DNA of 38,048 nucleotides from Oscillospiraceae bacterium. GTDB taxonomy: Bacteria; Bacillota_A; Clostridia; Oscillospirales; WRJC01. Below are positions 17,224-24,612 of this stretch, in pieces (the first letter of the stretch is position 1; each line of letters begins with the position of its first letter). The DNA lies in the NCBI GenBank assembly GCA_009782405.1, contig WRJC01000030.1, forward strand, positions 1-38,048, in the 5' to 3' direction. The position numbers were made by a program, and so were the translations under genes. The notes below the pieces were generated by a model that searched no databases, was not told where the DNA came from, and saw only the letters and a program-made list of their open reading frames with translations.

Positions 17224-17760
17224 ATGCAGCCGATAAAAATAACCTCCCCGCTATCGGCGGAAACAATCGAGATTTTGCGCGCCGGAGACCGAGTTTTGCT
17301 TTCCGGCCAAATATACACGGGCAGGGACGCGGCGCATAAGCGCATGGTCGAGCTGTTGGAAAAAAACTTGCCGCTGCCATTCGATGTGGACGGCCAGGCG
17401 ATATATTACGCGGGCCCGTGCCCGTCCCCGCCGGGGCGGGTCGTCGGCTCAATCGGCCCAACCACGAGCGGGAGAATGGACGCATATGCGCCCCGCTTGA
17501 TGCAAAAAGGCCTGTGCGTGATGATAGGCAAAGGTGAGCGCGGAAAAGCAGTCGTCGAGGCGATCCGCGAATATTCGGGGTTGTACCTCTCGGCTGTCGG
17601 AGGGGCGGGGGCCCTGCTTTCGCTGTGCGTCGAAAAATCCGAGCCGGTCGCTTTTTCGGACTTGGGCACAGAAGCGATATGCAGGCTCGAGGTCCGCGAT
17701 ATGCCGCTTGTGGTCGCCATAGACTGTAAAGGCGGCAGCATATACAGGCAAAAACAATAA
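17224..17760 (+). CDS. class I fumarase / L-tartrate dehydratase beta subunit
   Basis: A 178-residue protein equal to the C-terminal domain of class I fumarases, with GRDAAHKR at residues 33-40, GPTTSGRMD at 78-86 and the IGKGE turn at 101-105, all typical substrate-pocket motifs. It completes the active site of the alpha subunit encoded immediately upstream. GGGAG sits 6 bases before the ATG. The motifs do not by themselves separate fumarase from tartrate dehydratase. Confidence 0.85.
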   Translation: MQPIKITSPLSAETIEILRAGDRVLLSGQIYTGRDAAHKRMVELLEKNLPLPFDVDGQAIYYAGPCPSPPGRVVGSIGPTTSGRMDAYAPRLMQKGLCVMIGKGERGKAVVEAIREYSGLYLSAVGGAGALLSLCVEKSEPVAFSDLGTEAICRLEVRDMPLVVAIDCKGGSIYRQKQ

Positions 17761-17790
17761 TCAGGCATAAAATGAATGGAGGATTTAAAA

Positions 17791-18600
17791 ATGTCGAAGG
17801 CAAAAATCGGCTCGCCGCTGTTTATCCTGCGGGAAGAATGCAAAAAAGATTTGATGGCGGTGTTGGGCGAACTTTCGGAAATCGGTTACGAAGGCATAGA
17901 ATTTTTGGGTTTGTTCGGGCATAAACCGTCGGAAATCAAAAGCAGATTGGATTCGTGCGGCCTCGCAGCAATAGGCGACCATGTGGGATTCGGCGAATTT
18001 GCGGAAAATACAGATAAAGTCATCGCCGAACATAAAGAAATCGGCTGCGCTTACATCACCGTCGGCGCACCCGGGCCGGACGGGCTGCCTGGCGGCGCTT
18101 CCTATCCCGAAACGATTGACACATACGAGAGGATCGGCGAAACGATGAAAGCGGCAAAAATGAAGCTGCTCTTTCACAATCACGCCGGCGAACTCAAATA
18201 CAAAGTGAAAGGAAAAACGATCCTCGAAAATATATTTGACGATACCCGCCCCGATTTGCTGCAATGCGAGCCGGATCTCGGCTGGATTGCCATAAGCGGC
18301 GCAGACCCCGCCTATTATCTGCAAAAATACAAAGATCGCTGCCCCGTGATCCATTTCAAGGACTATATCCCGGCCAAAACGGAAACCGGATTTATGTTCA
18401 GGCCGACAGGCTACGGCGCCATGGACAATGCGGGGCTGTACGCGCTTTCTTTGGGGTGCCGGCCGGATTGGTACATCATGGACCACGATTTCGCATATGG
18501 GCGCGATCCCTATTTCGATTTGAAGATATCTCTCGAATATTTTAGAAGCCTTATGGCCGTGACAGATTTACAATTGACATTTCGATGCGTTTTGCCATAG
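17791..18600 (+). CDS. sugar-phosphate isomerase/epimerase-like TIM barrel
   Basis: A 269-residue member of the xylose-isomerase-like / AP-endonuclease-2 superfamily (relatives include IolE, IolI and 3-dehydroshikimate dehydratases). Metal-site motifs appear in order: LFHNHAGELKY, CEPDLGWIAISGADP, and VIHFKDYIP. It likely isomerises, epimerises or dehydrates a keto-sugar or keto-inositol using a divalent metal. The start at 17791 is set by GGAGG 8 bases upstream. The last ~14 residues (after FRSLM) do not look like the usual family ending and run into an AT-rich stretch. It is the last gene of the catabolic operon. Confidence 0.8.
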   Translation: MSKAKIGSPLFILREECKKDLMAVLGELSEIGYEGIEFLGLFGHKPSEIKSRLDSCGLAAIGDHVGFGEFAENTDKVIAEHKEIGCAYITVGAPGPDGLPGGASYPETIDTYERIGETMKAAKMKLLFHNHAGELKYKVKGKTILENIFDDTRPDLLQCEPDLGWIAISGADPAYYLQKYKDRCPVIHFKDYIPAKTETGFMFRPTGYGAMDNAGLYALSLGCRPDWYIMDHDFAYGRDPYFDLKISLEYFRSLMAVTDLQLTFRCVLP

Positions 18601-18603
18601 ATT
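18574..18603 (+). promoter_or_regulatory. possible promoter for the ABC permease/ATPase pair
   Basis: A perfect TTGACA at 18574-18579, inside the end of the isomerase gene, is followed at 18 bases by TAGATT (18598-18603). A perfect TATAAT at 18642-18647 lacks a good -35 box. Either could start the ABC genes separately from the catabolic operon. Confidence 0.35.
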
Positions 18604-18692
18604 TACCTAAATATATTAATACTGCGTTACATTTTGGCGGCTATAATCATAATTGCATATGCAGTTTTTATAGTTTTGGAGGAAGCGAATTT

Positions 18693-20210
18693 ATGTACAT
18701 ATTGCAAAACGCATGGAAAAACCTCGCCAGAAACAAAGGCAGAAATATTTTGATGGGGGTCATAATACTTGCAATAATCGCGACAAGCTCAATCGCATTG
18801 ATCATCAACAACACCGCCGGGGGAATAATCGAGAACTACAAAGATAGATTCGATTCGGAAGTGAGCATTGCGCCAAACATGGAAAAAATACAGCCTGTCC
18901 AGGTTTCGAGCGGGGGCGCGATGATAAGCAGGATGCAAATGCCCGAAATTTCACCTGAGCTGTACATCGAGTTCGGGGATTCGGAGTACTTGTCGAAAGC
19001 CAATTTTTATTCGCAGGTCGGCGTGCACAAAAACGAAAGCATAAAATTTATCGACGAGGATAAGGGCGGCGGCGGCCAGATGATGAGAATTATGATAGCG
19101 GCGGACGACAGCGAAGAACCCGACCCCAGCCTCTATTACGCAAAACTGCTTGGCTACAATTATGTCCCCGAAGATTTTGAAAGCGGCGCGCGCCAAATGG
19201 CCGAAGGCAATTTTCCCGAAAACGAAGGCGAATGCGTGGTCAGCAGGGATTTCTTTGAAGCGAACGGGTTCCAAATCGGCGACACGATTAATTTGGGCTC
19301 CACGCTCAGGGAAAGGGACGCAATGCCGGCAATGCCCGGCGAAGAGGATTTGACAGAAACCGTCGCGATCAGCTACAGCCTTAAAATAGTGGGATATTAC
19401 GACGACTTGACCGATGAATATGCCGGGGATTTCATGCAGAACGCATACGAGAACAGGCGAAATGAAATATATACGACGATAAACACCGTAATCGAGCCCT
19501 TAGTGGACGGCTTTTCGGGCATTCGCGTCTTTGCGAAATATTACCTGAAAAATCCCGCGGATTTGGAAAAGTTCGCAAATGAACTCTATGCAAAGGGTTT
19601 AAGCGACGAATTCGACGTTTCCACCGACGAGGCAAGCTACAACACGATCGTGAAGCCGGTCGAAGGGCTTAAAGTGATCACTTACGTGTTTTTGGCGGTG
19701 GTTTTGATTTTGGGCGCGATCATCTTGATTTTGCTTTCCACGATCGCCATAAGGGAAAGAAAATACGAGATCGGCGTATTGCGCGCGATGGGAATGAAAA
19801 AAGGAAAAGTGGTTTTTGGGCTGCTCTCCGAAGTAGTGAGCGTGACCGTTTTTTGTTTGGTTATCGGTTTATGCGGCGGAATCGTCGCGGCCCAGCCGGT
19901 ATCTGATATGCTGCTCGAAAACCAGCTGAAACAGATAGAGGAACAAAATACCGGCAATACGATGATGTACGGGCCCGGAGGCAACGTCATGAGATCGGCT
20001 TCCTCGATGGGCGCGGTGAGGATTGGCAGCCCCATCGGAAGCGGCGGGACTCCCGCCGAGGCTTTGAAGGAAATGGACGTGAGCATGGGAGCCATGACAA
20101 TGGCGGAGATCGTATTGGTTTCGCTTCTGCTCGCGATGATGGCGAGCGGGGCGGGGATCATGCACATTACCAAATACGAGCCGATAAAAATATTGTCCGA
20201 GCGAACATAG
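18693..20210 (+). CDS. MacB/FtsX-type ABC transporter permease
   Basis: A 505-residue protein. Membrane helix 1 is at residues ~17-40. A large extracytoplasmic domain of ~310 residues follows, then three C-terminal helices: TYVFLAVVLILGAIILILLS, the segment around VSVTVFCLVIGLCGGIVA, and MTMAEIVLVSLLLAMMASGAGI. This 1+3 layout and the cytoplasmic loop IRERKYEIGVLRAMGMKKGKV define the FtsX/MacB family, whose members often move peptides or lipids, or transmit mechanical force, rather than import nutrients. Between helices 3 and 4 is a ~75-residue Met/Gly-rich stretch (GNTMMYGPGGN, MRSASSMG) that is unusually long. GGAGG lies 10 bases before the ATG. Confidence 0.85.
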   Translation: MYILQNAWKNLARNKGRNILMGVIILAIIATSSIALIINNTAGGIIENYKDRFDSEVSIAPNMEKIQPVQVSSGGAMISRMQMPEISPELYIEFGDSEYLSKANFYSQVGVHKNESIKFIDEDKGGGGQMMRIMIAADDSEEPDPSLYYAKLLGYNYVPEDFESGARQMAEGNFPENEGECVVSRDFFEANGFQIGDTINLGSTLRERDAMPAMPGEEDLTETVAISYSLKIVGYYDDLTDEYAGDFMQNAYENRRNEIYTTINTVIEPLVDGFSGIRVFAKYYLKNPADLEKFANELYAKGLSDEFDVSTDEASYNTIVKPVEGLKVITYVFLAVVLILGAIILILLSTIAIRERKYEIGVLRAMGMKKGKVVFGLLSEVVSVTVFCLVIGLCGGIVAAQPVSDMLLENQLKQIEEQNTGNTMMYGPGGNVMRSASSMGAVRIGSPIGSGGTPAEALKEMDVSMGAMTMAEIVLVSLLLAMMASGAGIMHITKYEPIKILSERT

Positions 20211-20238
20211 TTTGGCGGTAAAAAAAGGAGGGTTATAT

Positions 20239-20919
20239 ATGAGTTTGATGAAAATTACCGATGTGACGTACAAATACGAAAGTTCGAAAAAAAACGTGCT
20301 GAACAGTATAAACGCAGAATTCGAAAAGGGCAAAGTTTATGCGATCGTGGGCAAATCGGGTTCCGGCAAGACGACGCTGCTTTCGCTCATATCCGGGCTT
20401 GACGTGTGCATGGGCGGGGAAATATCGTACGAAGGAAAAAGTTTGAAAGAGACAAACAGGGACGACTACAGGGCAAAAAACATCGGGGTCGTGTTCCAGG
20501 GCTATAACCTGCTTTTAAATGCGACCGCGGTGGAAAATATCGTTTTGTCGATGAACATAAGCGGCAGCGCCGAAAAAGATAAAAAAGAATATGCCTACAA
20601 ACTTTTGGAGAGGATAGGCATAGACCGCGAAACGGCGGACAGGAAAATATTGAAGCTATCCGGCGGCGAGCAGCAGAGGGTGGGGATCGCGCGGGCGCTG
20701 GCGCACAATCCGGACATCGTCATAGCCGACGAGCCGACGGGAAACCTCGACAGCGAAACGGAAGCGGACATCATGGACATACTTTCGGAGCTCGCGCATA
20801 GCGAGGAAAAATGCGTGATAATTGTCACGCATTCGAAAAAAGTTTCTTCATATGCGGACGACATCTACGGGATTTCGGACGGTAAATTGATCCCCGTGAG
20901 GATCGGCGCGAAAAAATGA
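20239..20919 (+). CDS. ABC transporter ATPase, MacB/LolD type
   Basis: A 226-residue ATPase: Walker A GKSGSGKTT, Q-loop VFQGYNLLLNATAVENI, signature LSGGEQQRVGIARALAHNP, Walker B IVIADEPTGNLDSET, and H-loop IIVTHS. The NLLLNATAVENI and PTGNLDSET forms are those of the lipoprotein/peptide-efflux class that partners FtsX-like permeases. It begins 28 bases after the permease stop, with AAGGAGGG 6 bases before ATG 20239. The pair has no two-component system beside it, unlike classical bacitracin-type modules. Confidence 0.9.
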   Translation: MSLMKITDVTYKYESSKKNVLNSINAEFEKGKVYAIVGKSGSGKTTLLSLISGLDVCMGGEISYEGKSLKETNRDDYRAKNIGVVFQGYNLLLNATAVENIVLSMNISGSAEKDKKEYAYKLLERIGIDRETADRKILKLSGGEQQRVGIARALAHNPDIVIADEPTGNLDSETEADIMDILSELAHSEEKCVIIVTHSKKVSSYADDIYGISDGKLIPVRIGAKK

Positions 20920-20963
20920 AAACGGCAAAAAGAGGTTGATCGCCATTTTGACGAAAAACCAAA

Positions 20964-20982
20964 ACAGGCGTCCGCCGCCTGT
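20964..20982 (+). terminator. hairpin after the ABC pair
   Basis: ACAGGCG (20964-20970) pairs perfectly with CGCCTGT (20976-20982) across a 5-base loop. No T-run follows, so it may be a weak terminator or a structured leader of the next gene. Confidence 0.35.
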
Positions 20983-21019
20983 GCCCGCGCAAAAAACATA
21001 TTGTTGGAGGATAAATGAT

Positions 21020-21556
21020 ATGGATGTTTTTATGCCGATGTCAACGACGATAAGGCACAACAGGTTCACATCCACTTTGATAAGTTCTGTCATGGATTTA
21101 ATCAGAAAAAATGAAGGCAATGCTTTTCAGGAAGAATGCGCGCTGGTTTATTGGGGGACAAAAAAAACGCCCCATGGTTTTAATTTGGTGGATGTGGCAA
21201 AAATAGAAGACAGAGATGACTTTATTGAAAATATTGTATCGGAATTGGATTATGTTCAGCCTGATTTTGTATTGTTCAAAAACAACCCGTTCATCGTGAA
21301 TAAAAAACAAACCAAGACTGCGGGACAACCGGACTTGATAGTGGAGGTTTGGTCGGACAACAATACGAAAAATGAAATGGCGTTTTTGCAAAATCTGTAT
21401 GCGACTTCGAAAATCACGGAACACTGGTATATAAGGCAGGATTCGAACGAAGTCAGCTGTTATTATGGCGAGGATAAAATTAAAAGCCAATATCTGACCG
21501 ATATACTCGTAAACCGCAATGGCTTGAAATTCGATTTGCGCTATTTGGCGATTTGA
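21020..21556 (+). CDS. Uma2-type (DUF820) PD-(D/E)XK nuclease-like protein
   Basis: A 178-residue protein with the Uma2 pattern: VQPDFVLFKN, then GQPDLIVEVWSDNN with the conserved Asp and Glu of a PD-(D/E)XK core, a helix with LYATSKITEHWYI in the place of the usual YxxxGVxEYWIVDP, and a closing strand. Uma2 proteins are common in cyanobacteria and some Clostridia, often in many copies, without a settled role. The expected catalytic Lys is not clear, so activity is uncertain. The gene is distinctly AT-richer than its neighbours (37% GC in one sampled line against about 60% in the ABC ATPase), suggesting transfer. GGAGG lies 9 bases before ATG 21020. Confidence 0.65.
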   Translation: MDVFMPMSTTIRHNRFTSTLISSVMDLIRKNEGNAFQEECALVYWGTKKTPHGFNLVDVAKIEDRDDFIENIVSELDYVQPDFVLFKNNPFIVNKKQTKTAGQPDLIVEVWSDNNTKNEMAFLQNLYATSKITEHWYIRQDSNEVSCYYGEDKIKSQYLTDILVNRNGLKFDLRYLAI

Positions 21557-21594
21557 AAGATTTTGATGCATTTTCGGGATTTTTTCCGGCAACC

Positions 21595-21618
21595 GGGGCA
21601 ACCTTATGTGGTTGCCCC
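21595..21618. terminator. hairpin between convergent genes
   Basis: GGGGCAACC (21595-21603) and GGTTGCCCC (21610-21618) are perfect inverted arms with a 6-base loop. It lies between the stops of the Uma2-like gene (plus) and lipoprotein 4 (minus). Neither side has a T-run downstream, so it is not a classical terminator, but its place supports an end-of-transcript role. Confidence 0.45.
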
Positions 21619-21642
21619 CCTGCATTGGCTTGGCTTGCGTTG

Positions 21643-23172
21643 TCAATCCAACGCCTCGAATTTTTGTATCATCTTCTCTATTTCCTTGTTGACTTTGCTT
21701 TCGTTTTTTTCATAGAACGAAGCCAAATTCCTGTCGTTTTTTAAGGCGAGCTGATAAAAACCGTCCCCGAAAGAGGCAAAATTATACACGTCCCCAATAT
21801 CCATGACCCTGTTTTCCAATATCAAATCGAGCATTTCGCTGGATTCGTCGTCCCTCGAATATTTCGTTTTCAGCGATATTTCATAATATGCCGGCTGGAG
21901 CGTATATTTCGATTCGGCGGCGAGGGCTTCCATGACAATCGTAGTTCTGTCCATTTCATCCGTGGTTATCGGTATCGCGAGGGCGCAGGCGTGATGAACG
22001 TTGACAGTCGAAGGATAGCCTTCGGTGGATTCGTAGATTTTTGGTATCGGCAATATGCCGAAATCCGTGTCCATTGCGCGGAGCTTGGGTATCATGTACA
22101 ATCTGCACCAGCCGAACGCGGCCCTGTCCGAAATGAATATATCCTCGAAGCTCACGCCGGAAAATTCCGGTTTTTGGACATTTCCGGTCACGTTTTCGTC
22201 GTATATCAAATCCATCGCTTTTTCCATTACCGCATATGTCTTTTCTGTGTTGAAGGCCAAAACGGGCAGATCGTCTTCGTCTTTTGCGATGAGCCGCTGA
22301 CCCCCGGAATGAAGATAGCTGACCATCGCGTCGTTCCACGTTATATACCCAAACCGGTCCGCTTCGGGAGTCATTTCGCCGTCGCCGTCCAAATCTTTCG
22401 CTGTGGCCTTCGCCATTTCATACAGTTTTCCGACAGTCCATGTCCCGTTTTTCACAAGCGCATACGGATCTTCCAATCCGCTGTCTTTTATCAGCTGTTT
22501 GTTGAAAATCGTTATCGAAGTGGCGTCGTTGCCCGAAAGCAAGGTATCGCTCAGCACGATGAACACTTTATGGCCGATGCTCATTTCCTGTATACCCTGT
22601 TGGCTATACCACGGTTTTGCAAGGTCTATGTTCGGCGCTTTGAACAAATCCATGAAATAACCCGACTGCATGAAATTCGCGCTGTCGATGAGCCTGGGGC
22701 TGATCAAGTCATATTCGTGCGTGCCCGCGCCGATTTCTTTTTTCAGCGAATTGCCGAAAACTTCATTGTATACATGGATTTCGTTTAGGGCGATGTTGTA
22801 TCTTTCCTCTATGTTTTTGTTTCTCCTGTACACGGCGTCGCCGACGGTGTCGCCTGTTTCCTCTTCCGAAGTCAAATCTATGTTTTCCCACTGGTCGGAA
22901 CCGTTGACGCCGAATGTCAATATGCTAAATTCGTATCCGCTGAAATCGAGGCTGTCGGGAATATTCGGGTATATCCTCTCGCCGGCGGCATCCTGCGATT
23001 CGCCTTGGGGCGAATTTTCGTCATTTTGGCCCGGGCTTTGCGGGTCGCCATTTTGGTTTTCCGCGCCGTTGCCGCTGTTTTCGCCGCATGAAACGAAGGC
23101 GCATAAAACAAGAACCAAGATTATCGCTGCCGAAGCAAAATTAAATATGTTCTTTTTAATTTTTATTTTCAT
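21643..23172 (-). CDS. solute-binding lipoprotein 4
   Basis: A 509-residue lipoprotein with lipobox FVSC and Cys at residue 29, followed by a long Asn/Gln/Gly/Pro-rich spacer. Paralogue marks: NKNIEERYN, KPWYSQQGIQEMSIGHKVFIVLSD, FNKQLI, LVKNGTWTVG, a DLDGDGEMTPEADRFGY loop with one extra residue in the EF-hand-like spacing, and SRDDESSEMLDLIL. It is the last gene of the five-gene minus operon and overlaps the DUF6179-like gene by 17 bases, so its translation is probably coupled. AGGGGA lies ~9 bases before the ATG. Confidence 0.85.
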   Translation of the reverse strand: MKIKIKKNIFNFASAAIILVLVLCAFVSCGENSGNGAENQNGDPQSPGQNDENSPQGESQDAAGERIYPNIPDSLDFSGYEFSILTFGVNGSDQWENIDLTSEEETGDTVGDAVYRRNKNIEERYNIALNEIHVYNEVFGNSLKKEIGAGTHEYDLISPRLIDSANFMQSGYFMDLFKAPNIDLAKPWYSQQGIQEMSIGHKVFIVLSDTLLSGNDATSITIFNKQLIKDSGLEDPYALVKNGTWTVGKLYEMAKATAKDLDGDGEMTPEADRFGYITWNDAMVSYLHSGGQRLIAKDEDDLPVLAFNTEKTYAVMEKAMDLIYDENVTGNVQKPEFSGVSFEDIFISDRAAFGWCRLYMIPKLRAMDTDFGILPIPKIYESTEGYPSTVNVHHACALAIPITTDEMDRTTIVMEALAAESKYTLQPAYYEISLKTKYSRDDESSEMLDLILENRVMDIGDVYNFASFGDGFYQLALKNDRNLASFYEKNESKVNKEIEKMIQKFEALD

Positions 23173-24025
23173 GATAAAATTCCCCTTTCGCTTTATAAAT
23201 GAACTCGATCAGATAGTTATGCCATTCTTCTTCGTTTGCGGGCGCCGATGAAAGCAAAAATTCGATTGTCTCCATCGAATTTTTCGCAAGCGTTTCATAC
23301 AGCACGAGGTAATCGTCGCCGAAAAGGCATTGCGAATTCAATATGTCCAAAAAATCGGCTGCGGACGATACCGAATCTATTATCAATTCGGCTTTTTGGC
23401 CGGCGGTTTTGCACTTTTCCAGTTTGAGGCAGAGCGCGTTGAACGCCACGTCCGTCATCGCGGATTCGGCCAAGATTTTTTTTCTTTCATTTTGTTCTTT
23501 TTCGAATCTGGCATATTCTTCGGCATCGAAAAGATTTTCGAAGGCATGCATCAGCATATTATCGATTTCGCTCGATATTTCGGAGATTGCGATGTCTTTT
23601 GCCGAAGCTTGGCCCAAAAACGCAAGCCCTTTTTCGTAGCACTTTTTTATCCCCGCCTTTTGCGTAAAAAGATTTGCAAGCTCTTCCAGCTTTTGTTCGC
23701 TTGCCGCGCTTAAGTTTGGCCCGGTCACAGATATGCAAAAACAATCGAGCGCGCGCAAAACGGAGGCCATCAGCCTATTCGCCTCCTGCGAACTTACAGA
23801 GGCGCTTTTCCCTTTTGTGTACATGGCTATATTGTCCGAAAGTATCGAATATACCTGCGTTTGTATTTCTGCCATGTCTTTGTCTGTCAGAATTCCCGCT
23901 TCGAGGGCGTTTGCCGTCAGACTCAAAAAATATGCGCTTGCATCGATGTTTTCCGCTTTGATTTTGTGCGTTTCGGATAAACTTTTCGGGATTTTTGAAT
24001 CATTCCCTCCAGCCGTCTTCGTCAT
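23156..24025 (-). CDS. DUF6179-like protein, function unknown
   Basis: A 289-residue, mostly alpha-helical soluble protein without signal peptide. The N-terminal half (YFLSLTANALEAGILTDKDMAEIQTQV, then a segment with YTKGKSASVSSQEANRLM) matches what I remember of DUF6179, a Clostridia family of unknown role that is normally encoded right beside DUF6323, as here. The Y-x-x-G-x-S-x-S-V motif is the clearest mark. No catalytic motif is visible. It overlaps the upstream gene by 26 bases and the downstream lipoprotein by 17, so all three are likely translated as a coupled block. GGAGG lies 9 bases before the ATG. The family assignment is from memory and needs a profile search. Confidence 0.6.
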   Translation of the reverse strand: MTKTAGGNDSKIPKSLSETHKIKAENIDASAYFLSLTANALEAGILTDKDMAEIQTQVYSILSDNIAMYTKGKSASVSSQEANRLMASVLRALDCFCISVTGPNLSAASEQKLEELANLFTQKAGIKKCYEKGLAFLGQASAKDIAISEISSEIDNMLMHAFENLFDAEEYARFEKEQNERKKILAESAMTDVAFNALCLKLEKCKTAGQKAELIIDSVSSAADFLDILNSQCLFGDDYLVLYETLAKNSMETIEFLLSSAPANEEEWHNYLIEFIYKAKGEFYHENKN

Positions 24026-24560
24026 AATCGAATTCCTCCTCCACGTTTCTGTCCCTCACGTAACCATCTCCCGTACTCACTTTGTCGTCCCATATTTCCG
24101 TGTCGCCGAATTTATACTCGCGCAATATTTTTTCCAAGCCTTTGCTCTGCATATTTTCGATTGAACCGTAGCAGGGGTTGTTTTGGAATGTGTCCAACAT
24201 GATGCTTATCAAGTCGTCGTCGGAAATGGTGTTTTCGGTTTCGTTTTTTATGAGATAGAACAGATTTATGATTTCGCCGATTGTCGCGGCGAAATCCTCT
24301 TGCTCTATGTAGCGTGTTTCCAAAAACGCGCTTGTCAGCCTTGCCATCGAATCGGAATTCAACTCAAAGCGTTCGTTTTCGGCCAAGGCCTGGTTTCGGT
24401 ATGCGGCGATTTCGCGCGCGATGCCCTCGGTTACGGCAAGGCCGTAATTATTCGCCTTTGCGTCCAAATCCACGAGTTTTTGAATGAACTTTTTGTCATC
24501 GCTGATTTTTGTCAGCGAAAAAGCAGGGTCTGCTTTTATTATGGGCAAGCTTTTTTTCAA
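24000..24560 (-). CDS. DUF6323-like protein, function unknown
   Basis: A 186-residue soluble helical protein. Marks that fit DUF6323 as I recall it: LDAKANNYGLAVTEG, an R-x-x-AL segment (YRNQALAENERFE), a YIEQEDFAATIGEI helix, FYLIKNETENTISDDDLI and CYGSIENM. No enzymatic motif is seen. The C-terminus is very acidic (NVEEEFDYDED). It starts with TTG at 24560: GGAGGGG (24573-24567) sits 6 bases upstream, and no better ATG exists. A rare start may hold expression low. It lies 52 bases after the glycosidase-like gene. Confidence 0.65.
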   Translation of the reverse strand: MKKSLPIIKADPAFSLTKISDDKKFIQKLVDLDAKANNYGLAVTEGIAREIAAYRNQALAENERFELNSDSMARLTSAFLETRYIEQEDFAATIGEIINLFYLIKNETENTISDDDLISIMLDTFQNNPCYGSIENMQSKGLEKILREYKFGDTEIWDDKVSTGDGYVRDRNVEEEFDYDEDGWRE

Positions 24561-24612
24561 ATAAAACCCCTCCTTGAAAAATGGGAAAAATCATGCGCAT
24601 TTTTTTCGAATA

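Noticed and set aside
16466..17803. Long minus-strand open frame opposite the dehydratase subunits
   Set aside because: Arg/Pro/Ala-rich with no recognisable domain. The plus strand encodes both subunits with intact cluster cysteines.
18693..20919. Bacitracin-type antibiotic resistance module
   Set aside because: The permease has the four-helix MacB/FtsX layout rather than the ten-helix BceB layout, and no sensor kinase or response regulator lies nearby.
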